Shown here piece by piece: positions 1-9,076 of a stretch of 64,000 nucleotides of DNA. The notes below the pieces were generated by a model. It was not told where the DNA came from and searched no databases. It saw only the letters and a list, made by a program, of their open reading frames with translations. Origin of the DNA: Mycobacterium sp. ITM-2016-00317 (lineage in GTDB: Bacteria; Actinomycetota; Actinomycetes; Mycobacteriales; Mycobacteriaceae); contig NZ_CP134399.1 of assembly GCF_002968295.1 (NCBI RefSeq), forward strand, positions 372,001 to 436,000, read 5' to 3'. A program made the translations under genes and the position numbers. Each line of letters opens with the position of its first letter. Position 1 is the first letter of the stretch.

Positions 1-158
1 GTGTTGCTCAGTGAAGTCACGTTCGTCGGCGGACAGGTCGACTACGTGTAGCCGAGCTTCGGCAGCGCGGGGTGGCGTGGTCACGGATCGCCGCGGCGCT
101 CGGCATCACACGGCAGCCGACGTGGGAGCGCTTCACTCGCTCCGGCCCGCCCAGGTGA
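1..158 (+). pseudogene. 3' end of a helix-turn-helix protein gene, apparently frameshifted
   Basis: The first 47 bases read as a protein tail in frame 1 and end at a TAG at 49-51. The last ~100 bases in frame 3 encode an HTH-like segment (RIAAALGITRQPTWERF) ending at TGA 156-158. Joined, the two pieces look like the C-terminus of a small actinobacterial HTH protein with a frame slip near position 48. The 5' part lies outside the window, so neither the family nor the frameshift can be confirmed. Confidence 0.3.
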
Positions 159-313
159 CTGGATTTTCTTGACCTCAGATCTCTAGAAAGCGAGACACCA
201 GGGGCGCATCGCTACGATGGTGTCGACGCGACTGGCGCAGGTGGGACACCACCAGGAAGCAAAACGCGGAAGCATCGAACGCCTGGGTGCTCCTCTCAAC
301 TGAGGAGAACTTC

Positions 314-1158
314 GTGAGCGCCGACGTTATCGACGGCATCGCCGTTGCACACCGAATCCTGGCCGACACTGCTGTCCGTGCCACACAGTTCGCCGATATC
401 ACGGGCCGAAAGCCGCGCCTCGCGACCGTCCTGGTGGGCGATGACCCCGCCTCGCACACCTACGTGCGGATGAAGACAAACCGATGCCGAACCGTCGGCC
501 TGGACTCCCAAGCACATCGGCTCCCCGAGGCCGCCGCCACTGCGGATGTAGTTGCACTTGTGGCGCAGCTCGCAACCGACAACACCGTGGACGGCATCTT
601 GGTTCAGCACCCTATGCCGCCCCAGATCGACGAACGGCAGGTATGCGAAGCCATCCCCCCACCAAGGACGTCGACGGCGTGACTGGCGCATCGTTCGCAG
701 CAATGGCACTGGGAGACAGGGGATTCGCTTCCTGCACTCCCGCAGGGATCATGCACCTACTCGACGCCTATGACGTCGATCCCGCCGGGCAACGCGCCGT
801 CGTAGTGGCCGCAGCCCCATCCTTGGCAAACCGGTCGGGATGCTGCTCCTGGCACGCCACGCCGGTGACCTACTGCCACTCCAAAACCATCGATCTCGCC
901 AGCGTGGTCAGTGAAGCCGACATTGTCGTCGCCGCAGTCGGCCGGCCCGAACTCATCAAGGGCAACTGGATCAAGTGCGGCGCCGTCGTCATCGACGCCG
1001 GCTACAACCCCGGGAACGTCGGCGACGTCGAGTACACCGCGGCCACCCAACGTGCCCGACTCATCACCCCCGTTCCCGGCGGCGTAGGGCCGACCACTAT
1101 CGCGGTCCTGCTCGCCCAAACCGTCGAGGCTGCAGAGTCCGCTCACAGCGTCGAGTAG
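314..1158 (+). pseudogene. folD: Methylenetetrahydrofolate dehydrogenase/cyclohydrolase, frameshifted
   Basis: FolD interconverts methylene-, methenyl- and 10-formyl-tetrahydrofolate in the cytosol. The GTG start at 314 follows a GAGGAG ribosome site. The N-terminal part contains GDDPASHTYVRMK and the GILVQHPMP active-site strand. Around 650-662 a C-rich run moves the reading frame, after which KDVDGVT and CTPAGIM appear in frame 1. Between about 800 and 860 the expected GRSPILGKPVGMLLLARHA is encoded in another frame, and frame 1 resumes at VTYCHSKT. The C-terminal PVPGGVGPTT is intact. At least three frame changes mean no full enzyme can be made unless the sequence has errors. A one-carbon gene beside a demethylation-type cluster is suggestive, but this copy looks dead. 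Confidence 0.8.
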
Positions 1159-1374
1159 AAGCCCGGGACTGCCCCCAGTTTGGTTGACTCCTGACCTGTG
1201 AGGGGTCGTCCTTGCTGGGTGGGTCTTGCGCTTGTCGACGCTCAACAAAAAGAACACTGGCTCATTTGCTCGCAGTTATCGTGCTGCGCAGCCCGCGCCT
1301 CGCCGTTGCGGCTGAGCATCGGAATGCGGCTAGGAGTCACCAGTCGCCGCCAGTCCCGAGCTGAACAACCGTAC

Positions 1375-1485
1375 GGTAACAGGATTCGACATTTGAATGG
1401 CAAGTATCCTTCTGACATCGCTGTGGCACAACGGGAAACCCGCAGCTAGAGCCATAGCAATATGACACGGAGTTTGGCAATCTAC
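1375..1485. repeat. Dispersed 111-bp repeat, copy A
   Basis: This segment has the same length as copy B at 43430-43540. Hand alignment without gaps gives about 75 of 111 identical bases, concentrated at the two ends: GGATTCGMCATTTGAATGGC on the left and CACGGAGTTTGGCAATCTAC on the right. A shorter relative is at 59115-59203. All three lie in the same orientation. It sits in the 640-base gene-free stretch between the folD remnant and the broken beta-lactamase. Confidence 0.75.
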
Positions 1486-1517
1486 ATTTTGGCTGTAGGT
1501 CGCCATTCTCCGTGTCG
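1463..1517. repeat. Inverted repeat at the right end of repeat copy A
   Basis: The right end of copy A (1463-1485) is followed after nine bases by an inverted near-copy (1495-1517) with 18 of 23 positions matching, including CTCCGTGTC. Copies B and C have no such arm. It could fold as a hairpin in RNA or be a second, oppositely oriented element end. Confidence 0.6.
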
Positions 1518-1540
1518 TTTTGCCAACTGGAGTGTCGCAC

Positions 1541-1558
1541 GATGTCGTGAACGACATC
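1541..1558. repeat. 18-bp palindrome GATGTCGT-GA-ACGACATC
   Basis: Perfect 8-bp arms with a two-base centre in the gene-free stretch 1159-1800. Such a site could bind a dimeric protein, but no adjacent gene claims it. The rest of the stretch shows no convincing coding sequence. Confidence 0.5.
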
Positions 1559-1800
1559 TTGGATGGCAAAAGGGTGTGACCATTCCGCAGGAGTGTCGGT
1601 AGCCGGCTGAGAGACGGCGGTATGGCGCGGCACCGAGCGACAGGACGATGGCGGCGGCCGCAACGAGACGTCTGAGCACTTCTCGAGCGTCGCTGCCTCA
1701 CCGGTCTGTCGACATCGGCCCGCAGGCGAGTCCGCGGGTCTGAGGGCGGACTCCACTCCGACCTCGGTCGCAGTCGCGGCCTTCTACGGCATGGCGAAAT

Positions 1801-2987
1801 TCAGGGCGCCAGCGCGCTGAGCACCGCGTGCGCGGCGGTGACGCGGGCGGGGATCGGAAAGTTCTTGTTGGCCAGCATCACGATGCCGATGCGCCGGTCC
1901 GGCACGAAAGCGGCGTAGGCGCCGAAGCCGTCGGTCGACCCCGTCTTGTTGAACAATCCCGCTGGGCGAATCGATTGCGAGGGAACCGGCGCCGCGGGTT
2001 GTGGACCCATCGCCATCTTCGTTGAATTGCCGGCCAGCAACACCTCGACAGGCACCGGGTACGGGTATTGCTCCCAGCCGAGGCCCTGCACCATGGGGCC
2101 GACTTCGAAGTAGCCGATCTGGGTGCCCTTCACGGCCTGACGCATCATGGGCTCGAGTTCGTCGGGGTCGATGTTGCGCTCGATGAAGCGGATCATGTCC
2201 GCGGCCGTCGACTTGACGCCATACGCCTCGGCGTCGAGAACTCCCGGGTTCACCCGAACCGGCTCGTTGTTCTTGTCGTAACCCCACGCGTAGGAGTTCA
2301 TCGCTTCTTCCGGCACATTCACGAAGCTGCGGGCGAGGCCGAGACCGGGCATGATCTGCGATTGCAGCAGGTGGGTGAAATCGCCCTGTAGGGCGAGTGC
2401 TGCGATGTGGCCCAACAGTCCGATGCTGGGATTCGAGTACTGTCGCAGCTCGCCGGGTGCCGCCCTAGGCTTGAACTGCTGGAAATACGCGACCATTTGT
2501 TCGTCGTCGGTGACGGACTCGGGGAACTGTAGCGGTAGGCCGCCCGCGGTGTAGGTGCCCAGATTTGTGAGCCGGGCGTCGTCGAGGGGTGTGCCTGCGC
2601 CAATGCCGGCACGTGCTGGCTGGGACGTTCGCCCAGGCTCAACGCTCCTTGCGCCACGGCGTAGCCGGCCAATGTCGCGGTGAATGTCTTGCTCACCGAG
2701 CCGATCTCGAACAGGGTGTCCCTGGTGACCGGTGCCTGTGTCTGCTTGGATACGACGCCGAACTCGAAGAAATGCTGGCGGCGATCGACCGTGACGGCCA
2801 CCGAGATACCCGGCACGTCATAACGGTCGAGCAGCGGTGCGTACGCGCGCCCGACGGCGTCGGCGACCGCATCGGCGACCGCATCGGCTGACGCGGTCGG
2901 GGCAGTGCCGATGCTTGCCCCTAACAGGGCCAATACGAAGCAGACCCTGCCGATGATCGACGGTTTTCTGGTCGCTGCAGGGGACAC
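1801..2987 (-). pseudogene. Class C beta-lactamase family serine hydrolase, frameshifted
   Basis: Secreted AmpC-type serine hydrolase. From a GTG at 2987 the protein begins with a signal peptide (hydrophobic run ending TAPTASA), then [24 protein letters not shown] and the SxxK nucleophile motif in [17 protein letters not shown]. Near 2615 the frame changes. The continuation ([19 protein letters not shown], then the Tyr motif [11 protein letters not shown] and the KTG box [12 protein letters not shown]) is in the second frame and ends at 1801. All three catalytic motifs are therefore present but split across two frames. It is either a pseudogene or a single sequencing error. The position next to a broken folD favours real decay. 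Confidence 0.8.
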
Positions 2988-3158
2988 CCCACGATGGTAT
3001 CGACCGTGGGCAGTCAACCCAACGAGCACACGGTGGAAGTTCGGGGGTTCTGAGGAAGCTGGAGACTGGCGCGCATTCAACCGGGGTCGATACGTTCGAC
3101 ATGGACGTGCCGCTGGCGTCCGCTCACGAGCGCGCGCCGGGACCTCGAAATCGATGGA

Positions 3159-3494
3159 TTGGAACGCAATCTGGGATCCGAAGTGTCCCGTCGGGCGACC
3201 GCCGTCCTCAGCTTCACGGCTTACCTGCTCGGCGTCATCGGTGCCGTCATCGCACACAACACGAACGACTCACTTCCACTATGGATCGGTACCGCACTCG
3301 CGGTGACCGCCGCCGCGGGACTGTGCGTCTTTCTCGGTTCGATCGTTCACTCCGCCCGCCAAGCGGCGAAGACCGAGGTTGATGAAGACGTGGCCCACGC
3401 GTTGATCACCACGTGTGTTGTCGCGACAGTCGCAGACCTGAGTTGGTCTCTACTGGAGGCGTTCGCCGGGGTGCCGCGCCCCACTGGCGCGTGA
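3159..3494 (+). CDS. Small predicted membrane protein
   Basis: 111 residues read from a TTG at 3159. Two or three hydrophobic segments are visible: about residues 14-32 ([19 protein letters not shown]), 42-63 ([22 protein letters not shown]) and 82-100. A charged stretch ([12 protein letters not shown]) lies between the second and third. I do not recognise the family. It is divergent from the decayed beta-lactamase and convergent with the dehydrogenase at 3672. Start choice is weak because no clear ribosome site is present. 3495-3671 holds nothing recognisable. Confidence 0.45.
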   Translation: MERNLGSEVSRRATAVLSFTAYLLGVIGAVIAHNTNDSLPLWIGTALAVTAAAGLCVFLGSIVHSARQAAKTEVDEDVAHALITTCVVATVADLSWSLLEAFAGVPRPTGA

Positions 3495-3671
3495 ACGTCT
3501 GCCGCCATCATCGGCACGTTTGTCCTGTGCTGGCATGGATTCGACTGGTCGCTACTGCTAACGTCCGCCCGCGCTCACGGATGCGGTAATCGCCGACGCC
3601 ACCTAAACGATGTGTGCAACCGATTATGTCGAAATAGTTTGTGTGCCGGGTAACTCTGAGTGTCTGCTCAC

Positions 3672-4817
3672 TCACCGCGTCGGATCGATGAGGATCTTGG
3701 CGTGGTGCTCGGGATCGCTGAGGTCGTTGAATGCCCGTGCGACGCCGTCGAGGCCCACCGTCGCGGTGTGCAGGGGTGACGGGTCGACCTCACCGGAGGC
3801 GATCATGCCGAGGGTTTGACTGAATTCCGCTGGGTCGTAACCGAAGACAAAGCGCAGGTCGATCTCTTTGCTCAGGGCCACAGCTGGTCGGAACGTGTCG
3901 ACTTCGGTGCACATGCCGACCACTGTCACCAGCGAGCGTAGTGGCGCATTGGCAATGATGTGATCGATCATTCCGGGGACGCCGGCACATTCGAATACCA
4001 CTGGGCCGCTGGGAGATTTCCCGAGTTGATCGGCACCGAAAAGCGCCCTCTCCACCGATAGCCACGGGATGCGGCGCACGGCTTTGGTCATCTTGAGTGC
4101 GAACGCGAGGAGCTCTGGCGTCGAGTTCACCGGATCGGTGATCGTGAGAGCGTCCCAGGGCGATTGAACCTTGGGGTCGACGACCACGTCGGCACCGCAC
4201 TGCGCTGCGAGCTTGCGCCGCCCGGGCGAAAGGTCGGAGGCGATGACCTCCCTGACACCGGCGGCTTTGAGCATCAGGATCGTTGCCAGGCCGATCGGGC
4301 CGCAGCCGATGACGACGGCGGGGCGTTTCTTGCTGATTCCCGATCGGCGGACGGCATGCCGTGCGATGGTGAGCGGCTCGGTGAACGCGGCTCTGTCGGG
4401 CGAGACGCCGTCGGGAACGGGGAACGTCAGCGCCTCCTCCACGAGGGTGTATTCGGCATAGCCGCCCGCTGCGTGAATGTCGAAGCCCGTCAGATGCATT
4501 CCGGCGTCGGTGTGCAGTATGGGCAGCGCTGTCACCGTCGTACCGGCGGCCCAGCGGCCTCGGGTCTTCGGGCCGTAGGACACCACCTCGCCGAGGAGTT
4601 CGTGGCCGAGAATGACCTCCTGGTGCGGAAGGATCGCCGTCGTATAACCCGACTCGAGCATCAACGAGTGCAACTCGGTGGCGTCCTTGGCGGCGTGTAG
4701 ATCCGATCCACAGATTCCGGTCCGCAGTACTTTGATCAGGATTTGGCCCGGACCCGGTTCGGGTGTCTTCACCTCGCGAACGCTGAGCTCGCCTTCCATG
4801 CAGACGATGGCCTTCAT
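3672..4817 (-). CDS. Zinc-type medium-chain alcohol/polyol dehydrogenase
   Basis: 381-residue NAD(P)-dependent dehydrogenase of the MDR superfamily. The N-terminal GroES-like domain carries RTGICGSDLHA (catalytic zinc Cys) and ILGHELLGEV (GHE motif). The Rossmann domain begins near residue 165 with VIGCGPIGLATILMLKAAG. Compared with classical ADHs the four-cysteine structural zinc loop is missing, and an insert (residues about 50-65) precedes the GHE motif. It is the last gene of a minus-strand run, 12 bases after the flavin reductase, and probably oxidises the alcohol made upstream in this operon. The substrate cannot be read from sequence. Confidence 0.85.
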   Translation of the reverse strand: MKAIVCMEGELSVREVKTPEPGPGQILIKVLRTGICGSDLHAAKDATELHSLMLESGYTTAILPHQEVILGHELLGEVVSYGPKTRGRWAAGTTVTALPILHTDAGMHLTGFDIHAAGGYAEYTLVEEALTFPVPDGVSPDRAAFTEPLTIARHAVRRSGISKKRPAVVIGCGPIGLATILMLKAAGVREVIASDLSPGRRKLAAQCGADVVVDPKVQSPWDALTITDPVNSTPELLAFALKMTKAVRRIPWLSVERALFGADQLGKSPSGPVVFECAGVPGMIDHIIANAPLRSLVTVVGMCTEVDTFRPAVALSKEIDLRFVFGYDPAEFSQTLGMIASGEVDPSPLHTATVGLDGVARAFNDLSDPEHHAKILIDPTR

Positions 4818-4829
4818 CGGGTCGTTCTC

Positions 4830-5948
4830 CTAAGCATCGATAGCAATGGAGCCTTGAGCGCGAGAGACGCACAGGATCATGTGGTCGGCGCGTTCGTCGT
4901 CGGTCAACACGTTGTCGCGGTGCTCAACTTGACCGCCGAGCACCCGCACCTTGCACGTGCCGCAGAATCCCTGCTGGCAGGAGTAGGCCTGTCCTGGTTT
5001 GGTGCGCCGGATTGCCGTGAGCGCTGACTCGTCGGACTTGACCAGTACCTCCACGCCCGACGTTGCGAGTTGGACGGTGAACGCCTCCCCGCCGAGGACC
5101 GGTGGCGGACTGAACCGTTCGTAGTGAAGTGTGTCGATGTGTGGATCCGGGATCTGTGCACGGATGGCCTCGATCATCGGTATCGGTCCGCATGTGTAGA
5201 GCGCGGCACCGGTTGGAGCGAGGGCGATGATCTTGCCGGCGTCAGGTGCGCCGTACTCGTCGTCGGGCCAGATGTGGACGTCGTGGTGGCCCGCGATTTC
5301 AGCGATCTCGTCGAGAAAGGGCATGGACGCGCGGTCGCGGCCGGTGTAGATGAGGACATACGGGTCGCCGCGTCGGGCCACATCGCGCAGCATCGGCAGG
5401 ATCGGTGTGATGCCGATGCCGCCGGCGACGAACAGGTAGCCATGGGGCGAGTTGATGAACGGGAACGCGTTGCGCGGTCCCTTCAACGTCAGCGCCTGCC
5501 CGACCTCAAGGGCGTGGACCTCTGCCGAACCGCCACCGCCACCGCGGGTTTCGTCGATCCGGCGAACCGCGATGCGATACGTGCGCAGATCGTCGGGGTC
5601 GCCGTTGAGGCTGTACTGGCGCGTCCGGCCGCTGGGAAGCACGACGTCGACATGCGCGCCGGGATCCCAGGCTGGAAACAGTTCGTTGTCGGTGCGGGTG
5701 AACCACACCGCCCGGACGTCGTTAGCCTCCTCGCTGACGCGCGCAACCCGAACACGTAGATCACGATCGACGGCGGCCACGGGGAAACGGCCGCGGGCCG
5801 AACGCTGTGCGGCTTTGATCCACCATTTCCCGGTTACTGCCTCGAAGAGTCGGAGGATGAAGGCGTCCGGAATTTCGGTCCCGGGTGTGTCGCCAATGGG
5901 CTGATCGGCGTTTCGACCTCGATTCGTTTGGTGTGCACTTGCTCTCAT
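4830..5948 (-). CDS. Iron-sulfur flavin reductase (FNR domain plus plant-type ferredoxin)
   Basis: 372 residues from an ATG whose first base overlaps the upstream stop in an ATGA (5945-5948). The flavin motif RQYSLNGDP, the pyridine-nucleotide loop GGIGITPILPML and YTCGP give an NAD(P)H:FAD/FMN reductase. The C-terminus has a plant-type [2Fe-2S] domain with the Cys-x4-Cys-x2-Cys pattern (SCQQGFCGTCKV) and a distal Cys in MILC. Such proteins feed electrons to oxygenases (phthalate dioxygenase reductase and CntB/GbcB type). Here the nearest plausible client is the overlapping PF10118 protein. The Rieske pseudogene at 26.5 kb is another conceivable former client. Function as a reductase is confident; the partner is inferred. 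Confidence 0.88.
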   Translation of the reverse strand: MRASAHQTNRGRNADQPIGDTPGTEIPDAFILRLFEAVTGKWWIKAAQRSARGRFPVAAVDRDLRVRVARVSEEANDVRAVWFTRTDNELFPAWDPGAHVDVVLPSGRTRQYSLNGDPDDLRTYRIAVRRIDETRGGGGGSAEVHALEVGQALTLKGPRNAFPFINSPHGYLFVAGGIGITPILPMLRDVARRGDPYVLIYTGRDRASMPFLDEIAEIAGHHDVHIWPDDEYGAPDAGKIIALAPTGAALYTCGPIPMIEAIRAQIPDPHIDTLHYERFSPPPVLGGEAFTVQLATSGVEVLVKSDESALTAIRRTKPGQAYSCQQGFCGTCKVRVLGGQVEHRDNVLTDDERADHMILCVSRAQGSIAIDA

Positions 5949-6859
5949 GAGGCCTGGGCGTTCGCAAGAGCATCTGCACGCATCGCCGCAGGCGACTTCG
6001 CCAGATAGGCGACGGCCTGCGACGTCGAGCCCTCGTGGGACGGGTGATAGGTCGGCAGGAAGTACTTCCACGAGGCTTTCACAAACGTCCCGAGGCCGGG
6101 AACGACGTGACGGGCCTCGGCGCTGATGAGCTTGAAGATGCTGGCGCGGGAACGTTTCGCCGAGGCCGGGACGGTGGGGTCGTTCTCCATCATGAACTTT
6201 GCCCCGCGCCACCACAGGGAGAAGAGCAGGAGGCCGCCCACCGCATACGTGCGGATCCGGCGCCAGTACCTACCGTCGATGTGCTTGTACACGTCGTAGG
6301 CGACGGTGCGATGTTCGACTTCCTCCGCGCCATGCCACCGGAGCAGGTCCAACATCGTCTCGTTCGATTTGAGTGCATCGAGCTTGGGGCAGTTGAGGCT
6401 CCAATTGCCCAGCACCGCAGTGAGATGCTCCACTCCGGCTATCATCGCGGCGCGCTCGATCAACCATTCCTCTCGGGCCTGGCCCTCCAGGTCGCGGTCC
6501 CCGAGGATCTTGCGGAACAGGGCCTCGATCTCGGCGACGTACGGCCGGACATCGAGGCCGTTCGCGGTGAAGTAGTCCTGGACCCCTTGATGGGAGGCGG
6601 CGTGGACGCCTTCCTGGCCGATGAATCCGACGAGGTCCTCGTGTAGCTGGTCGTCCTGAATCATCGGCAGAATCTCGCTGAACACCTTCACGAACCAGCG
6701 TTCGCCTTCGGGCAGCAGTAGATGAAGGACGTTGATGTAGTGCGAGGAGAAGCGCTCGCCCGGGATCCACTCGAACGGCAAACCGGCCCAATCGAACTTC
6801 ACATTGCGGGCGTGAAGTGCGACCCTGCTGGGGTCGCTGTGGCGCGAGGGTGCCGTCAT
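5945..6859 (-). CDS. PF10118-family protein with a di-iron carboxylate signature
   Basis: 304 residues, matching the family usually named metal-dependent hydrolase. The ATG at 6859 overlaps the upstream stop (ATGA) and its own stop overlaps the reductase start, so the three genes are translationally coupled. Four metal-ligand helices can be read: Glu53 (PEGERW), Glu83/His86 (QEGVHAASH), Glu144 (AGVEHLTA) and Glu180/His183 (EEVEHRTVAYD). That is the E...ExxH...E...ExxH order of ferritin-like di-iron oxygenases. One hydrophobic segment (residues about 205-218) suggests membrane association. A neighbour reductase fits an oxygenase role better than hydrolysis, but this is inference. Confidence 0.8.
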   Translation of the reverse strand: MTAPSRHSDPSRVALHARNVKFDWAGLPFEWIPGERFSSHYINVLHLLLPEGERWFVKVFSEILPMIQDDQLHEDLVGFIGQEGVHAASHQGVQDYFTANGLDVRPYVAEIEALFRKILGDRDLEGQAREEWLIERAAMIAGVEHLTAVLGNWSLNCPKLDALKSNETMLDLLRWHGAEEVEHRTVAYDVYKHIDGRYWRRIRTYAVGGLLLFSLWWRGAKFMMENDPTVPASAKRSRASIFKLISAEARHVVPGLGTFVKASWKYFLPTYHPSHEGSTSQAVAYLAKSPAAMRADALANAQAS

Positions 6860-7911
6860 CTCGCATCTCCGTTCGGGTCCTTGAAATCGGTGTTGATGAA
6901 CTCGGTGACGAGGGTGGTGATCAGCGTGGGGTTCTGCTCCACCACCCAATGGTTGCCCGGGATTTCTCGGGTGTGCAGCCTGTCGACGAACGGTTGTGGT
7001 GCTTCGAGACCGAGCGGCACCGTGACGTGGGCGTCGTCCGTCGGGGCAAGCACCTGCACCGGACACACAACGCGATCTGGCCGGGGTCGCAGCAGGTGGC
7101 GAAAGTTGGCGCGGTACAGCTCGATTCCATTCACCGCGTCGCGGTGCCGCCGTCGAGCCGGAGGTCGCCGGTCGGCAGGCACGCCGATGCTCTCAGATCG
7201 GGAGACCATTTTCTCGACCACGCCGCGGCGTACCAAGGCCTCTGGGAGGAACGGTACTTGGAAGGCGAAGATGTACCAGGAACGGGCGAGTTGACGGAGG
7301 AAGTTCCGTGGGTGGCGGTGCCCTTGTCGCAACCAAATGCCGGCGATGTCCAGGCTCGGACCGGAGATGGATGTGAAAGACGCGAGTCTGTCGGCGAACG
7401 ATGGATCGGTGGCCGCGGACCAGCTCTGGATCGATCCCCAGTCGTGAGCGATCAGGTGGACAGGTGCTTCGGGGCTGGTCGCAGAGATCACGGCGGCGAG
7501 ATCGTCGCGCAGCTGGGACATCGCGTAGCCGTTTCGGTTGGCGGGTTGCCCGGATGCCCCGGTACCGCGCACGTCGTAGGTGACCACGTGGTAGTCGCTG
7601 ACTGCCAGAGCGATCACTGGTTCCCAGACGGTGTGGTCGTCGGGAAATCCATGGACGAACAGGGCAGTGGGCCGATCACGGCTGCCGTACTCGTAGATCG
7701 CGAGTTTGACGCCGTCGGTGGCATCCGCGAATCGGGTTGGTTCTGCTGGCCGGGTGGCGTTGTTGGCGATGAGTACCGGCGTGGCCTCAGGTGTGGTCGA
7801 TGCTGTCAGCACGAGGCGATCGGCATGATCCGATGCGGCGGCTGGATCGGAAGCAGGGGTTCTGGGCATGTCGATTTCCGTAGTTCGGCGCTGGTGTGAC
7901 ATTGCGTGCAA
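6856..7911 (-). CDS. Alpha/beta hydrolase, epoxide-hydrolase-like
   Basis: 351 residues if started at ATG 7911; an in-frame ATG at 7869 (MPRTPASDP) is an equally good start. HGFPDDHTVW forms the oxyanion-hole HGxP motif, and the nucleophile elbow reads AHDWGS, so the nucleophile is aspartate, as in epoxide hydrolases and haloalkane dehalogenases, not serine. The C-terminal His is in IPGNHWV. First gene of a four-gene operon, overlapping the next by ATGA. Two direct-repeat operator candidates lie 27-63 bases upstream. The substrate is unknown. Confidence 0.85.
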   Translation of the reverse strand: MHAMSHQRRTTEIDMPRTPASDPAAASDHADRLVLTASTTPEATPVLIANNATRPAEPTRFADATDGVKLAIYEYGSRDRPTALFVHGFPDDHTVWEPVIALAVSDYHVVTYDVRGTGASGQPANRNGYAMSQLRDDLAAVISATSPEAPVHLIAHDWGSIQSWSAATDPSFADRLASFTSISGPSLDIAGIWLRQGHRHPRNFLRQLARSWYIFAFQVPFLPEALVRRGVVEKMVSRSESIGVPADRRPPARRRHRDAVNGIELYRANFRHLLRPRPDRVVCPVQVLAPTDDAHVTVPLGLEAPQPFVDRLHTREIPGNHWVVEQNPTLITTLVTEFINTDFKDPNGDAR

Positions 7912-7937
7912 GCGTTACAAGCAGGACCCGCAGAAAC

Positions 7938-7974
7938 TTGTCTTCAGGCGACATAGATTTGTCATTTGGCGACA
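7938..7974 (+). promoter_or_regulatory. Direct-repeat operator, probably for the AraC-family regulator
   Basis: Two 16-bp copies, TTGTCTTCAGGCGACA at 7938-7953 and TTGTCATTTGGCGACA at 7959-7974, match at 13 of 16 positions and repeat every 21 bp (two helical turns). They occupy the 95-base gap between the AraC-type regulator and the operon it precedes. A third, inverted relative is at 9061-9076. Confidence 0.65.
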
Positions 7975-8006
7975 ACGACCGTTCCGGTGACCGCGCAGCA
8001 GAGGAG

Positions 8007-9047
8007 TCAGCCTGGTGCGCCCTCCGGATGGATCGGATCCTCCGGGCGGCTGCCACGGCGCCGTCTCAGCAGTGCCCGCGGCGATTCGCCGTACCAACGC
8101 CGGCAGGCGCGGGTGAAGCTGCTCTGCTCGGCGTAACCCAGAGCGGAGGCGATCTGGGCCGCCTGCAAGCCAGTGGCGGCGAGCTCCCAGGCTGTCGCCC
8201 GTCGGACCTGGTCGAGAATCTGCTCGAAGGTGGTGCCCTCGGCGGCGAGGGCGCGTTGCAGCGTCCGCTCGTGCAGCGACACCGCTCGAGCCACCTGGCT
8301 GAGACCAGCCTCGCCGACCAGGAGCAGACGCCGCGTCACGTCGCGGACATGCTCAGCCAATGCCACACCGGAGTGAACGCGGGCCAGGTACTCCTGGGCC
8401 AGCGCGAGTGCAGCTTCGTCGCGATCCTCGATGACGCGGCGCAGATGTGCCGGCGGCAGGTGAATGGTGTTCTGGCTCTGTCCGAACTCGGCCGGACAGT
8501 CGAACACGTCCAGGTAGGACTCCAGGGGCGCGAGCCGCTCGTGCTGGAACGTGACCTTTATCGGCCGCACTTGCTGGCCGATCATGACGGTGATGGCGTT
8601 CATGGCCAGTGCCTGGTTCTTCTCCACCATCTGGCGCCGGTCGAAGTCGTTGAGGAGGATCGTCGAGTACGAGTAGACGGCAGATCCGGGTGACGTGGTC
8701 AACCGCGCGGTGTCGGCCGGCGCCAGGTTTCCGACGAAGCGGCAGAAATGCGTGATTGCTTCCCCTACTGTCTCCGCATTACGGAGTATCACGCTCAGCG
8801 GTCCCAACGATGCAATGCTTTGCATACCGCCCAGGCGCAATCCGAAGTCGGGACAGTCCAATTCGCGAGCCGCGTGACCAAGGACAGCGGCCGCGTCGTC
8901 GTAACGGACATAGCGATCGAAGTCGCCGACCGCGACTGGATCTATGCCATGGGCCCTAAGGAGGGCGTCGGCGTCACCGCCGAGTTCGGTGATGAGCTCG
9001 TCTGCCCGCGAGATCAGCGAACCCCGGGTCAAGACGGCCATGCGCAC
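8007..9047 (-). CDS. AraC-family transcriptional regulator, VirS/OruR type
   Basis: 346-residue regulator. The N-terminal half resembles the effector-binding domain PF12625 (LLRAHGIDP, DFGLRLGGMQSIASLGPL). The C-terminal ~100 residues form the double-HTH AraC domain (LSQVARAVSLHERTLQRALAA, then AQIASALGYAEQSSFTRACR). The start is ATG 9047 or ATG 9041. It is transcribed in the same direction as the hydrolase-to-dehydrogenase operon and immediately precedes it, so that operon is the likely target. The mycobacterial model for this class is VirS upstream of the mymA operon. Direct-repeat sites flank the gene on both sides, which suggests autoregulation. Confidence 0.9.
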   Translation of the reverse strand: MRMAVLTRGSLISRADELITELGGDADALLRAHGIDPVAVGDFDRYVRYDDAAAVLGHAARELDCPDFGLRLGGMQSIASLGPLSVILRNAETVGEAITHFCRFVGNLAPADTARLTTSPGSAVYSYSTILLNDFDRRQMVEKNQALAMNAITVMIGQQVRPIKVTFQHERLAPLESYLDVFDCPAEFGQSQNTIHLPPAHLRRVIEDRDEAALALAQEYLARVHSGVALAEHVRDVTRRLLLVGEAGLSQVARAVSLHERTLQRALAAEGTTFEQILDQVRRATAWELAATGLQAAQIASALGYAEQSSFTRACRRWYGESPRALLRRRRGSRPEDPIHPEGAPG

Positions 9048-9060
9048 AGTGTCGGGGCAG

Positions 9061-9076
9061 TGTCGCGCAAAGACAA
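9061..9076 (-). promoter_or_regulatory. Third copy of the AraC operator motif
   Basis: Read on the minus strand the site is TTGTCTTTGCGCGACA, 13 of 16 identical to the copy at 7938. It lies 14 bases upstream of the regulator's own ATG at 9047, a position that suits autoregulation. Confidence 0.5.
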
